From positions 1 through 64,000 of the forward strand of contig ML210169.1 of NCBI GenBank assembly GCA_004369085.1: a DNA stretch of 64,000 bases, written 5' to 3'. Shown here piece by piece: positions 46,321 to 58,500 of the stretch; position 1 is the stretch's first letter, and each line of letters begins with the position of its first letter. This DNA comes from Coprinopsis marcescibilis. Taxonomy: Eukaryota > Basidiomycota > Agaricomycetes > Agaricales > Psathyrellaceae. The notes under the pieces are model-generated. The model was not told the DNA's origin. It saw only the letters and a list, made by a program, of their open reading frames with translations, and searched no databases. A program made the position numbers and the translations under genes.

Positions 46321-49198
46321 ATGTCGGCGACTCGCTTGGTGGTGAAGGATCTACCGCATTATTGCACCCCAGAGCGGCTGCGACAGCATTTTGAAACATC
46401 GAGTGGGCCCGGTGGGAAGTTGACCGATGTCAAGGTCTCTTTCAAGTCGGATGGTACCTCCAGGCGTTTTGGTTTTATTGGATACAAGACGTCTGAGGAG
46501 ACTTTGAAGGCCAAAGAATGGTTTGACAAGACTTTTATCGACTCTGCGCGGATCAGGGTCGATTTGGTAGAGGTGCGTTGCAGGCTTTCTTCTTTCTGAT
46601 TGCAGAGACTGATTTCTTTTCAGGACAAGGCAGAGTTCGCGCATAGACCCGCTAAGCGACGGAGATTAAGTCCTGTACCTATTGAGGTCGAGAAACCAGA
46701 GGAAGCAGCACCGAAGAACAAGCACCTCGACGAGTATCTGGAAGTGATGCAACCTCGCAACAAGGGGCCTTCATGGGCCAACGAAGCCTCAGTCCCACAG
46801 CCTGTGGCCCCCATCCCTGCTCCTGAGCCCTCGAACGATGCGATAGACGTGGACGAGTCTGAAGCACCGCGAGAGGAGTTGTCGGACATGGAGTGGATGA
46901 GGCGGCGGATGAACGCGAAGGTTGACGAGGTCGAGAAGGAGAAAGCCTTTGAGCAGTCTGATGACGAAGATGCTCCACCGAAGACGAAGGCCAAAGACGA
47001 GGTATTTCCTTCCTTCATGTTTATCATTCACCTGTCTGATGGTCAAGCTAGCCTACCGGACGTCCGCAGCCAGCTAGACCTCCGCCGCTTTCAGATCCTA
47101 CCAGAGATACGATCAAAGAAACTGCTCGGCTATTCGTTCGAAACCTCACTTTCTCATGTACGGAGGATGAGCTGTCCGAGATCTTCAGTCCGTTTGGGAC
47201 TATATCAAAGGTTAGTTTCTACCTCCCTCTTTCTTAACCTCTTCCCCTCGAAATCATTCCGATTTCATATGATGATAAAACAGTTAGGGACATCATATCC
47301 TTCGGGAATGCTGAGACCTCTTGAATCAAATAGTAGAAAATTATCTGATCTTTCTTCGCCTCCTGTTGTTGCATTTCTTTTGCTCAGACGCTAATCATTC
47401 TTTCCTCAGGTTAGTAATCGTTTCTGCTACTCTGTTTTCGCCGGATGCAAAAAAGTCTAGGGACATCAGATCCTTCGGGGATGTTGATTTCTAGGGAAAA
47501 GATAGTAAACAATATCTGATTTTCTCCTTTTGCCTGATTATTTCTCCAATGGTACCTAACCCCACTCCCCTTTCAGGTCCATATCCCTGTCGATACCAAC
47601 ACCAAGGAAGGCAAGGGCATCGCCTATGTTACCTTTTCGTCACCCGACGACGCCATCTCAGCCTACGAGGGGTTGGATAAAAAGCCCTTCCAAGGGCGGC
47701 TTCTTCATATCCTCGGGGCAGTCGACCGCAAGGGCAAGATGGAAGTCGTCGAGGGCGAGGGTCGTAAGAAGACGGTGAAGGAAGATAAGATGGCCACGCG
47801 AAAAGCTCTTGCCGGAAAAGTGTTCAACTGGAGCATGCTATACATGAATGTTCGTCATCACTGCTTTCCCATAGTCTGGCACCTGCTCACCGATCCTTTA
47901 GAGCGACGCAGTGGCATCGTCGATCGCGGATCGCATGCACGTCCCCAAATCTGCCATCCTCAACCCCGAACCTTCAGAAGGCTCAACAAATCCTGCCGTC
48001 AAACTCGCCCTCGCCGAAACGCACATCATCACCGAGACCAAGGCGTTCTTCGAATCGCACGGAGTGGTCCTCTCTTCACTCTCCACCAAGACCCGATCAG
48101 ATACCATCATCCTTGTCAAGAACATACCCTACGGGACGACCGAAGCCCAAATTCGGGAATTGTTCAAACCTCATGGGGATCTGGATCGCGTTCTTGTCCC
48201 GCCTGCCGGTACCATCGCTGTGGTTGAGTTCGCCAAGCCCGATGAAGCCTACAAGGCTCTGAAGGCTGTTGCGTACCGACGGCTGGGCAACTCGATCGTT
48301 TACCTTGAGAAAGGGCCGATCGGGATGTTTACGGAGGGCGAGGTTGCAGATCGGGTTACGAACGAGGAGGATAAGGCCCTGCTGTCCAAGACCACCATCC
48401 GTGTACCGTCTGGGACCGACGTCGAAGCCACCTCGCAAGAACCGGTCTCTGGCGGCACTACTCTCTATGTCAAGAATCTTTCGTTCGCGACCACGCAGGA
48501 GAAGCTTACCCAGCTGTTGTCGCACCTTCCGTCGTTCGCTTTCGCCCGTGTCCAAACGAAGCCTGATCCCAAGAATCCCGCCGGTCGGCTCAGCATGGGC
48601 TACGGGTTCGTCGGCTTCAAGGACGAGGACGGTGCGAACAAGGCATTGAAGAGCTTGCAGGGGTTCGTTGTGGATGGGCACGAGCTTCACGTCAAGTTTG
48701 CTGGTCGGGGCAAGGAGGAGATGGCCAAGGAGGTTGGCGCGACGGGGGTCGGTGCCAAGGCCAGGACGACCAAGATGATCGTCAAGAACATTCCGTTCGA
48801 GGCTACCAAGAAGGATATCAGAGAGTTGTTCAGGTTCGTCGCCTTGTTGATACTTTCCACACTGCTTGTTTACCCTTCCCCCTCTTTCTAGTTCACATGG
48901 CAAGCTCAAATCTGTCCGTCTCCCGAAAAAGTTCGACTCTCAAACGCGTGGTTTCGCGTTTTTGGAGTTTGTGTCGAGGCATGAGGCGGAGAGTGCGTTT
49001 AATGCGTTGAGGCATACCCATTTGCTCGGGAGACATTTGGTGCTCGAGTGGGCAGAGGAGGAGGAGCATGATCTGGATGCGTTGAGGAAGAAGGCCGGTG
49101 TTGGGTTTGGAGATGGCAAGGCCATGCCCGGCAGGAAGAGGAAGCTCGACCTGGGGAAGAAGGGTCAGGAAGAGGATCCTGAGGATTTGGATGTGTAG
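46321..49198 (+). CDS. MRD1: Mrd1, multiple-RRM pre-rRNA processing factor, 766 aa
   Basis: Nucleolar RNA-binding protein (RBM19 in animals) needed in the SSU processome for early 35S pre-rRNA cleavage. Exons 46321-46572, 46624-47001, 47052-47210, 47577-47849, 47902-48833, 48892-49198. Five RRMs are visible: RRM1 at the N-terminus (TRLVVKDLP, RRFGFIGYKT); RRM2 (ARLFVRNLTFSCTEDEL, GKGIAYVTFS); RRM3 (DTIILVKNIPYGTTEAQI); RRM4 (TTLYVKNLSFATTQEKL, GYGFVGFKD); RRM5 (TKMIVKNIPFEATKKDI, TRGFAFLEFVS). The tail is Lys/Glu rich. The Mrd1-type linker VFNWSMLYMNSDAVASSIAD between RRM2 and RRM3 is present. Intron 3 is unusually long and consists of two intron copies (see findings). Confidence 0.93.
47211..47576 (+). 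repeat. Duplicated intron with zero-length exon
   Basis: The MRD1 intron consists of 47211-47409 and 47410-47576. Each begins GTTAGT and ends CAG, each has its own branch-like site (GCTAAT, CCTAAC), and both carry the block AGGGACATCAKATCCTTCGG, where K is T in the first copy and G in the second. The junction TTTCCTCAG|GTTAGT is an acceptor joined directly to a donor. Confidence 0.75.
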
Positions 49199-49641
49199 TT
49201 CATATGATATGTAGTTGTACATCACGTTGTCCAATTTTTGTTGCCGTATACATGATTGCCTTTTGGTCGAAACGATGCTCAGCTTAATGAATGGAAAATG
49301 TGTACCAGGGCTCGTCCTATAATACATTGACTGCGGCCTGAACGGGTCCAAGTAATGGAAGGAGCGGGTCCGAAAATTTCTTCTGTGTAACCTACCAGCC
49401 ATATCGTTGCCAGCCGGATATCTTGCTTGGGCGATTGCGATCCAGTCTCAACTCGATGCGATGTGACGACACTGATCGGGTGAAGACAAGATCTTCACTG
49501 ATCATCCAGCTTATCCTATAAATACACATTTACAGCTACAAACGACCTATAGTACAATTTACAATTTTGCGAAGTACTAATACAACCTCTAAGTCCGATG
49601 AACAGCGATGACACGAAAACAGAGAAATACGGATCAACTGG

Positions 49642-51398
49642 CTAATCATATCGTTTAAACACCATCCTAGCCGCAGCTTTTAATGGGAAGAAAACAATCC
49701 TGAGCACCCTTGAACAAAAGATGTGGACGAGAGCGAGGGGAAGGACGATGATAGGCTTTGAATACTGGTATGCCGTGTCGATGTAGGAACGGGAGCTAGG
49801 TCGGATCCTCGGCGTCCTGTCCCCGCTTGGATCTTCGAAAAGAGACGGGACGAGCTCTTCCTCAAGGATGGTTTCGAGAGGGGTCCTTGGAGTGGAAGAG
49901 GACGAGGAAGAGGGGGGCGATTGAGGTCCTTTGCCACTCGTTGATCGTGCTCTAGTTCCCCTGGGGACGGTTTTAAGCGGGTACGTCGCCTCCCAGATCC
50001 ATCGAATAGCGTTCACGGTCGACCCTCCAAGTTCGGTCACGGAGAGCGCAAGAGCGTAGACTGCAGACCCCGTTTTTCTTTGGGAAGCCGCGTTGTAAAG
50101 CTGTCGAATGTCACCCTCAATCGCCTCGAGTCTCCCTTCACACCTATCCCACCTCTTCTCGTACCTTTTGAGTGCGGTAGAAACAGCGGTTTCCACATTA
50201 TCTTGCGTCCGACTCGCCTCTTTTCTCATTTTGCCCAGAGCCTTCTCGACCTTGTCTGCCCGTCCTTCCAACTCGACCAGCAATCTTTTGGAATCCTGCT
50301 TCTCCTTCTCCTTTTCGTCCCCTGCATCGACGGTCTTGCGATGGAGCTCCGGGTAGTGAACAAAGTCGTGCAATTCAGATGTCCTCTTGTTTAGGCGGTC
50401 GACCAGGTGTCTCCAAGGTCTCATTCCAGTGGCGAAGACGAATAGCCCGGTGCTGAACCAGGACACAGCTTCGGGGCCCAGTACTGCCGCCGTCCCATAT
50501 CGAAGAAGGAAGGCGCCAAGAAAGGGCGATATGAGTGTCAAAAAGAGGAAGAGGAGCTCCAGATGCCGGAGCTCTGTTTCGGCTAGGCGCAAGTAACGAA
50601 CCTCGGGCGAATCGGTCGGTGAAGGGGGAAAGGGTAAGCCACGCTTCCGAGGACGCGCTTTCTGGTACAGCGCCCAGGGTACTAGGCGATAAGAAAAGTC
50701 AAGGTTAATCCCTTTGAGAACGCAAAAAGCGGAAGGCACGCACTCTCGATGATTTGATGAAGGTAGAATATCAGGAGAAAGACGAGCAGCAGGTTCTTGA
50801 TGTGATCTCCACCAGTAAGCCAGTTCCCGATCGGAGAAACAAGAGCGACTACCACGGCGAGATCAAACTCGTACCATGCCTTGGAAGAGGCCGGCGAGCG
50901 AGGGCCATTGCTTGTGTTGCTCGTGGATCGCTCGAGCGCAGGGATGAAACTAGATGTTTCTACCCGCGGACGTTCTCCTTTCTTCGGCTCCTTCCGCTGT
51001 TCTTGCACCCATTCATTACCCGATGATGAAGCCTTCATAGAGCCTGGGGGCGATTCCCGACTGGGACGACCTTTTTGAAAGTCAATAGAGGAGTCCGACT
51101 CTGAACCACTCTGGCATTCCAATGATGAAAGGTCCTCGACGTCATCCCGTGTCAATGCTCCATGCCCGCTCCGACTCTTTTCGGTGGGATACAATGCGGG
51201 TGGGACATTAAGATGTCTATCCTTGGTCGCCTTTAATGTATTCGTTGTTGTAGCACCGTGCGTGCCATGTAGACTCGTCAACGAATGGGCACGGTGCAGG
51301 AGGTTCATTCTTCGTCGAAGGGGAACCTGGGTCGACGATGCCGTGATTGTTTCGGAGGGTTTCTTCGTATCTATCGTCCTCCTCCGGCCGTTTTCCAT
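49642..51398 (-). CDS. Multi-pass membrane protein with coiled coil, 564 aa
   Basis: Two exons (51398-50744 and 50681-49642). A disordered basic/Ser-rich N-terminus of about 175 residues precedes a hydrophobic region split by the intron (FDLAVVVALVSPIGNWLTGG, NLLLVFLLIFYLHQIIE), two further helices (LLFLFLTLISPFLGAFLL, AVSWFSTGLFVFATG), a charged coiled coil (EKEKEKQDSKRLLVELEG, KVEKALGKMRKEA), a Ser/Pro linker and a C-terminal hydrophobic pair (IIVLPLALVHIFCS). I recognise no characterised family; proteins of this layout occur across basidiomycetes as hypothetical genes. Probably an ER or nuclear-envelope membrane protein, by layout only. Confidence 0.8.
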
Positions 51399-53176
51399 AC
51401 CCGCCCTTGTTATTTAGTTCGAGTACTTGGAAGAGTATACGGTGGCTTGGATGAAGGCCATGCCCTTTCTGCCTGCATCCAAAGGAAGCCAACACTGCAT
51501 GTCCTGGTTCACGAATGGGCACCGGTGGCCGGCGACCATCATCCCGGTCCAGTGGCCGAACATCACGGCAAACTCCGAAACTCCGGCGCCTATCAAATGG
51601 CAACTGCACGATGAAAAACTTGGCATGGTGCGTGCAATTGAACAAGGCGATGCATGGGTACTTTGCGAACAATCGATAGCTATCTCTTAAGGGTCTTAAA
51701 AGCGCGGTAAGATGGTAAGTATTGATGGCTCGTACAGGTTTTTATAAGTCACTTGATGGTACGTAGACGCGGGACTGGTTGATATCACTCATATGTATAC
51801 GTGAACACATTGTTCAATCAGATACCCTCAGCCCTGGCGGCAGCGCATGGTGTGGTGTGACTTGCCCTTCAAGTACCTGTATATCCAGCCCATGCTTCCA
51901 TTTCTGATGCTTGTCGACGCGTTAAGGAGCTGACGTTGAACTGATGATGGTCGATTGTACTTCATTGTAGTATCACTGTCCTTGGTGGCTTGACCAAGAG
52001 AATACAGATGTCTCGGCATTACCTGAGTTGATCTTAGCTATGTTACGAGACGGACCCAGTACCCACGTACTATTGCGAGCGCCCATAAGTGAGGCCTCGG
52101 CCATTTCTTGTCCGAACTCATTACTCTCGGAGGCAATGTGGTTCCACCCTTAGTCCCGACGTGCTACCGTGGGTTAGAAATGTGTTTCTTGTTATGTACA
52201 GCTGGACTATGCCCCGATAGCTGTAGAATCTACCTGGAAGTCCATGATATGTGCTAAATGAATCGCATCACAGCATGGAAGGGCGATTATTGAAATCACT
52301 CCAGATCACTCTCACAGTAAAATGACATACTCAATACTTTACCCTTCAGAAATTCTGATGAGACGTCGACGCTGATGAGCTTTGAAGAACGCATGCAAGT
52401 CTTTTGTCAGTGCGAATAAGTACCCTCTGACGTTTCTCATACGCCGGCCTCATAGAGCCTCACAGCTAGAGACAGCAGTTCTCACCTAACTGACGAATCC
52501 ATCAATCCATCTCTGTTCACCACGCTGCGTTCGGAGCCAAAAGGGTGAATTCCTACATACGTGCATGTGCACACTCCAAAGCCCTGAAACTGATGCACAT
52601 CGTAGTTGTGCTTCTTTCCCCGCTAGTGGAGCCAAAACTGGTAGTCTCGATGCTGAAGAGTACCGAGGGCATGGAGGGAGCGCTCGTCAGGTTTGATGGC
52701 GCGTTCAAGGCTCTGCGAGGCTCATATGATGGATGGGAATACATATGAAAGTGGGAACTTAAAGAAACCTGAAGAGATTTTTTCAGTAAGCGTCGAAAGA
52801 GTATAGCAACACCCTGATCAGTCTGGTGGCGTTATAGTGATCTAATGTGATCAGTTGAGGAAGGTGCCAACTCGCCTGTCTTACGACTTCCGAGCGTCCG
52901 TTCCCTTCGCCAGTGCCACAATCCGTGACTTTAGTTGAATCCTCATGTGAATGATAGGCATGACAGCTTCAGCCCATGCTTCTTCTCTGACATTATCCTT
53001 GATACATGTATCATAGCCGCTGAAACCACCTCAAGCGCATCAAGATCATCTTCTGTAGAAGCTGTGGATATAGCTCCCTCATAGACCGTAGTATCTCCGT
53101 GCCATGCTTATTTGTATGTATATATAACCCGACTGCCCCAGTTGGCGAGGTTTTCGACTTGCTCCCCATCGCGATT
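51399..53176. other. Intergenic, 1.8 kb
   Basis: No supported gene on either strand. The right end has TATATAA at 53121-53127, 50 bp before the DUF6533 start. Confidence 0.5.
53121..53127 (+). promoter_or_regulatory. TATA box of DUF6533 gene 2
   Basis: TATATAA, 50 bp upstream of the ATG at 53177. Confidence 0.45.
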
Positions 53177-55066
53177 ATGGCCTCTACTGCCTTCTTCAAC
53201 GCTGTCAACATCGGCGAGGTCTACCTGCAGAAACGTACCGCCTATGTAAGTCGTTATTTACGTCCGGTCGATCATAGGCAATTGACAAGTGTTTGTAGTC
53301 CGTTCAGGGTAAGCAACCTTTGGAAATGCAAGGAGTTATTGTCCTTATCAAACCACCTACCAGTCGCTTCTACAACTCTTTTGGTACGTCTGGCTGGCTT
53401 GTGGCAAGGTCGAGGTACTCAACGCTCGCATTTCTTTGCAGGCGATCGATTGGTTGGCAACGCTTGACCTTGAGGTACGTCCTTGCTGTAACAAATTCGT
53501 AGTAAACGAGATTATGCCCTTACCGCTCATCCGGTAGGTCAATTATGTTTGGCCGGGGTCATGGAACATGATCAAGATCTTGTTTGTTTGCGCTCGGTAC
53601 TCGGCCTTCTTCCATGGCGCTTTCATCCTACGATGTGGGTCCACCCAGTATCCCGATACTCCGTTATTGTTTACTAACCGTACTTTCTAGACGTTTTCGC
53701 ATTTGAAGGGACACAGCAGGTGATCATCGCTCATTTCTGATGGCATCTCGATAGCATTTTTAACCCCTCCCTCCGCAGGCATGTCATATATGGCTCGGGC
53801 TCGTAGGCAGTAAGCGGAACAATCTCGCTGCGGATATACAGAAAAATTGCTGATCTTTTCTTTCTTTGATAGTGTCAACGTTGGTCAGTACGACATTCGC
53901 GGAGGGTATGTGCTTTGATCGTTGGCATCATGTTAATGGGCGCTCACACTTATCCGTATACAGCAATCCTTTTCATTCGAGTTTATGCCATGGCTGGCCG
54001 GAATCGAGGGATGAGGATCTATCTTGTCGTACATTATGTCGTAAGTGATCCGAACTGCAAGCCCATTTCTCTGTCTAAATCCTTGATGGATATACTAGGT
54101 TGTGCACTTGGCCCAACTAATCCTCATGAGCTTGGCCGTAAAGAATCTAGCCTGTAAGTTTCAGTGATTGATGTACCACAATTCACCGTAGCTGACCAAC
54201 ATGCTCCCATCCCCTCCAGTCCACCAATCGCCACTTCCCGGAAAACTCAGCTGCGTGCCCAACGTATCCAAGATTACCGGAGTGTGTCTTTTGGCGTTCT
54301 TCGGAATCTATGTCATCAGCGAAATCAGTATGTGCTCTACGCCGCACCATTTCAACTGCCAGATTCCTGACGAGTCCATCTGCCATAGTCATTGTCATCA
54401 TCATGTGCTTCGTGGGCTTCCAAAAGTTCAGACACAACAAGAGCGATCTCTTCACTATCCTCTTCCGTGACGGGCTGATTTACTTCGCCGCCTTGACAGG
54501 TGAGTGGATCAAGCTTCATTCGAGCTTTTAACAGGACCTCTAAAATACGTTTCTACCTCTAGGGATTGCTATCGGAAACATCATTGTAATCCTAGGAGCA
54601 CCAGTAAGTACAACAGCTCGACCGATCCGGGAACTCTCTAACAAAGTTCCCTCTAGAAACCATACACCCTCCTGCTGGTCGAGTGAGTCATTTCCAAAAA
54701 TAGCCCATCGATCCGTCGCTAATCGCGTTCCAATTTTAGACTCCAAGCAGTGTTGCACACAATCCTGTCCACACGGATGGTTCTCCACATCCGAGAAACC
54801 GACCAGCGGCTGCACGAGCAGGAGCAGCAAATAACCGCGGCAAGACCAGGCGAACAGATCGGCCTGAGGAAAATGCTCGCCAGTCCCGCAAAACCTCACC
54901 CCGATCTGGGGATTCACACTGACATGACCTGGAAGGCCGCGAGCCCCCAGTCGACGTACCTGGGCAATAACACTGTGTATAGCAATGTGTATGGTGAGTT
55001 AGCCCAGCGCCACAAATTTCTGTCTTGGAAAGTTCCTGATTAGGCCAAACAGATGGGAGGAGCTGA
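53177..55066 (+). CDS. DUF6533 membrane protein 2, 338 aa, 16 exons
   Basis: Exons: 53177-53245, 53299-53308, 53364-53383, 53442-53474, 53538-53634, 53691-53719, 53779-53809, 53873-53905, 53964-54040, 54099-54153, 54220-54327, 54389-54499, 54563-54603, 54657-54682, 54740-54993, 55044-55066. The DUF6533 core is AIDWLATLDLEV + NYVWPGSWNMIKILFVCARY. Later helices: ILFIRVYAMAGRNRG, VVHLAQLILMSLAV, ITGVCLLAFFGIYVI, IVIIMCFVGFQKF, RDGLIYFAALTG and LSTRMVLHIRE, then a Gln-rich tail ending in an Asn/Tyr-rich segment. Exons of 33, 97, 29, 31, 33, 77, 55, 108, 111, 41 and 26 nt equal those of the gene at 8999. Exons 2 and 3 are micro-exons of 10 and 20 nt. Function unknown. Confidence 0.85.
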
Positions 55067-55586
55067 CTCGAGCTGAGGAACTAGCGTTCTCTGCGAGCAT
55101 AGGTTGGCAGGGGCGCTAGGAGAGGGTACTTATGAGAGGCATGCGACTGAGCAAGTCGGCGACCTACCGCGATACATTCATAGTCACATTCACATTCTTT
55201 TCATATTTATTTATTATCAACATTCGCCAGCTCAGACCTAGGCGCTGTACAATTTGTATTACTTAGGGAAACAGGGCACCATCCATTCAATCTCATCCAC
55301 GAAGGCGCGTAGCCGCCTTGATTCGAACAAGAGTTCCCGAAGCCTTTGTGGTTCTGACATTTAAAAAAATTGAGCTTCTCAAGGAACCAATTGAACCGGC
55401 TTCTATCGAAGGCACGGAACTGCTAGGCTATCAATTTACCAAAACATAGAGAGCTTAAGAAACCCCGCTCGGAAGACGGAAAGAATGATGGGTAATTTAG
55501 ATGTGCAATGTGATACGACAAGAAAAAGATTTATCGACAACAAAGGTAGATGAGATCTATCAAAATGATACAAGAGCACAAGGTCG

Positions 55587-58500
55587 TTATCGGCGACGCG
55601 TACGCCTTGGACGAGAAGGCCCAGCAACAGCATTCCCCTCCCTAGAGGGTCCAGCGACAGGTTGGACTTCAAAAGGGTTTGATGGCTCTGACATGGGCGT
55701 GGTCTGGTTCGTAGTAGGCGCCAAATCAGATGTCAGACTCGTCATTTCGGTCATTTCAGTGTCTTCTGAAACGCTGTCAGGAGGAATGAGAAACTCCAGT
55801 TCCTCATACATGTGTGGGAAGAGGCAGGCGAGCATGTCGTCGACTCTGGTTCAAGGAAGATGTTGAGTTTCAGCGTTTAGCGGGTACTGTAGCGCGAACG
55901 TACTTGAGAATGAAATCTCCCTTGAGCATCTTCTTAGCAGGAGAATCGACGATGGCTTTATCTTGTTCCGCAGAGAACGAAGAAACGTCTAGCGTTCCAG
56001 TCGAATTCTCTTTGGTGTAAAGCGAAAGGCCTTTGCGAGCAGCTAGGTCAAGAATGTTGCGTTCGACGGTGTCCTCGGCGTAGTAACAAAAGACTATTGA
56101 ACGATAAGCCAGTGTTCCGAAGAGGTCGTAAACAGTCTGTAAACACTCACCTTCGGTGGGTCTTGTCTGACCCATACGATCAATTCGAGCAATAGCTGCA
56201 GGATCGTTAGGTAAAGGGTGTACGGACACATCAAAAATAAAGTACCTTGTAATTCAAAGCTGTGATGAACGACACTCTCAAGCAAGAACACCCGTGAAGC
56301 ACAGGTGACATTGAGTCCGGCGTTTTCACGTTCTCTATTGGAGTTCGAAATGGACGTGAGATCGAACCGCAGCGAAGATGAAAAAGCCATAAACGTACCC
56401 ATGGAGGAGTAGAACAAGAATCTCGGGATCCGTCCTGAACTTCTTCGCGGCGCTCTCTCCTTTCGAGTTCTGGTCGATCCTCAAACATTTAATTCCGTTC
56501 CTGTTCAAGGCCAGTTCGACGATATGCAACGAGTCTGCCCAAGCTGAAAAGACGATGCTCTTCGCGCCAGTATCGCTGGTCTGGAGGTACAGCAAGTGTC
56601 GAACGAGCATCTGAATCTTGCTTCCGAAATCCCCGTAGGACTCAACCTTTTGAATCTGGTCGTAAAGGTCAGTGTCTATGTTGTTGTAGACGATCTTTCG
56701 ATGGGATTGCGGTGCGGCCTCGCCGTTGATTGGTTGCCGCGGCGCTTCTTCACCCGTGGTGGTCGTGAACCTTTGCACGGTGTCGGGGTCAACACGAACT
56801 CTGAAAATAGACTAGGGTGTCAATCCTCGTTTTGGATGCGGCAGAAAGTAGTTCATACCTGCAAACTGGGCAAGTTTTGCCTTCTCGTCGAGAAAGCCAA
56901 GCTTTCATGCAACCCTGTGATATGGCGAACATCAATAACGCGGAGGAAAAAGACTGCGAAATAAACCAATCACCTCGCAGAAGATATGCGCACATTGCGT
57001 GATAAACCCACGAATGAAATCACATCGACAGAGGATACACACATTCTCTTCATCGTCCGCAGAGGTCCCTCCTTTCGAATTGACGGCCAGATTAACCAAG
57101 TAGCGATGCCTAGCCCGATTCGTGTTCAACTTTTCATCGTGCTCCGCTCGGTCTGCCCGGGCAACCTCAATTGCGACCTCCAAAGTGGGCTCTTCCCAGT
57201 CCACTTCAGCTACCGAGTCGGAGATCTCTTGTAGCTGACGGAAGTACAAGATTCGCTCGTTGAAGGCTTTTCGAATGAGTGTCAGGTCTGCATCGAGTTT
57301 ATCGTGGACGACTCCTGCAGGAGAGATATCGGATCAGTCTTACCATCGAACTTCTATCACGTTTAAAGTGACTGATTCTGCCAAACACGAACCTTGAGAA
57401 GAGATAAGGCTGCGAAGCTCGACGATCGCATCATGGACTATTTGTTTTTCCGGGTCGTTTTTGGAGGTGATACGCGCATTGATCCCGTTGAGCTCCACCA
57501 GGACCTATCGTCAAGAGAAGGTTAATGTTCAATCTTCGCTGCGAGTATCAGAAATCTTACACTCTTGATAGCCCTACCATTCAACTCGGCAACCAGTGCC
57601 TTTCTCTGATCCGACAATTGTTTATATAGCACCTGATGCTCAGGGTGCATCTCAAAGTCTTGCGGCATCTGCAAGTGCTCCGAGTCGAAATTCTGCATCT
57701 GCTTGATCTGGTCCAGTGCAGTCGCAGCCTTCATCGCAGCCTTCGTATGTCGGAGTCGTTTCTCTCTCGCGTCATGAGCAGCAAGCAACGTTCGCTCGTT
57801 GACCAAGGCTTCACGGCGATCGGCTAAGAGGGCGCCATACGCTTGCATATAAACCTCGGCTTCGCTCTGGTTGTCTAGGTTGCGTTGGTACTCCTGACCA
57901 TCGGCCTCATCGCCTGCGTTGAGCTTTTCAGTAAGGAGCTCCATGATGCGGGCCCGCCATTCGGAGAGAAGTCGGCTTTGGGCGTTAAGAACGTCGTCGA
58001 TGAGGGTGTTGGCCTCCTCCATCTACGCTCCACCATACTACATAAGCGACTGGTAGTAGAAGGACACGAAAAACGCACAAGTTCGTCCGAACGAATACCG
58101 CCTTGCAGCAAGTATGGAACGGTAATCTCCATTTCGCGCAGAGTCGGAATCTTGCTCTTGGTATTCTCTTGCAGTATGTTCATCGCTCGAGTCGCATCTT
58201 CCTCCGTCACTGCATATCGAATGAGCCAGTCAGCTCAAACCGAATCGCGAAGTTGACATTTTTCAGAATAACAAGCGTACCTTTCAGCAGGTCCCTTCGG
58301 ATACCTTCTGCGTCTGCGTATGCCTCGTCCTCCTTCGCAGAGAACTCATGTCCCAGCATATGATAAACATCACCGTGCAAGAACTTTACACGATGCATCA
58401 GAAGCTTCGCCTCCCTCAGTCTCATTTTGAACGTAGCCGTCTTGGTCCTATGCTCCTTACCCGCCAAAGTCTTTGGAATACCCTTATCCTGTTCCTCCTC

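Noticed and set aside
48097..48909. 270-codon minus-strand ORF
   Set aside because: Antisense shadow of MRD1 RRM3-RRM5.
55305..55370. tRNA-like T arm on the minus strand (CTTG-TTCGAAT-CAAG)
   Set aside because: No matching acceptor 5' strand, A box or anticodon arm at the required distance.
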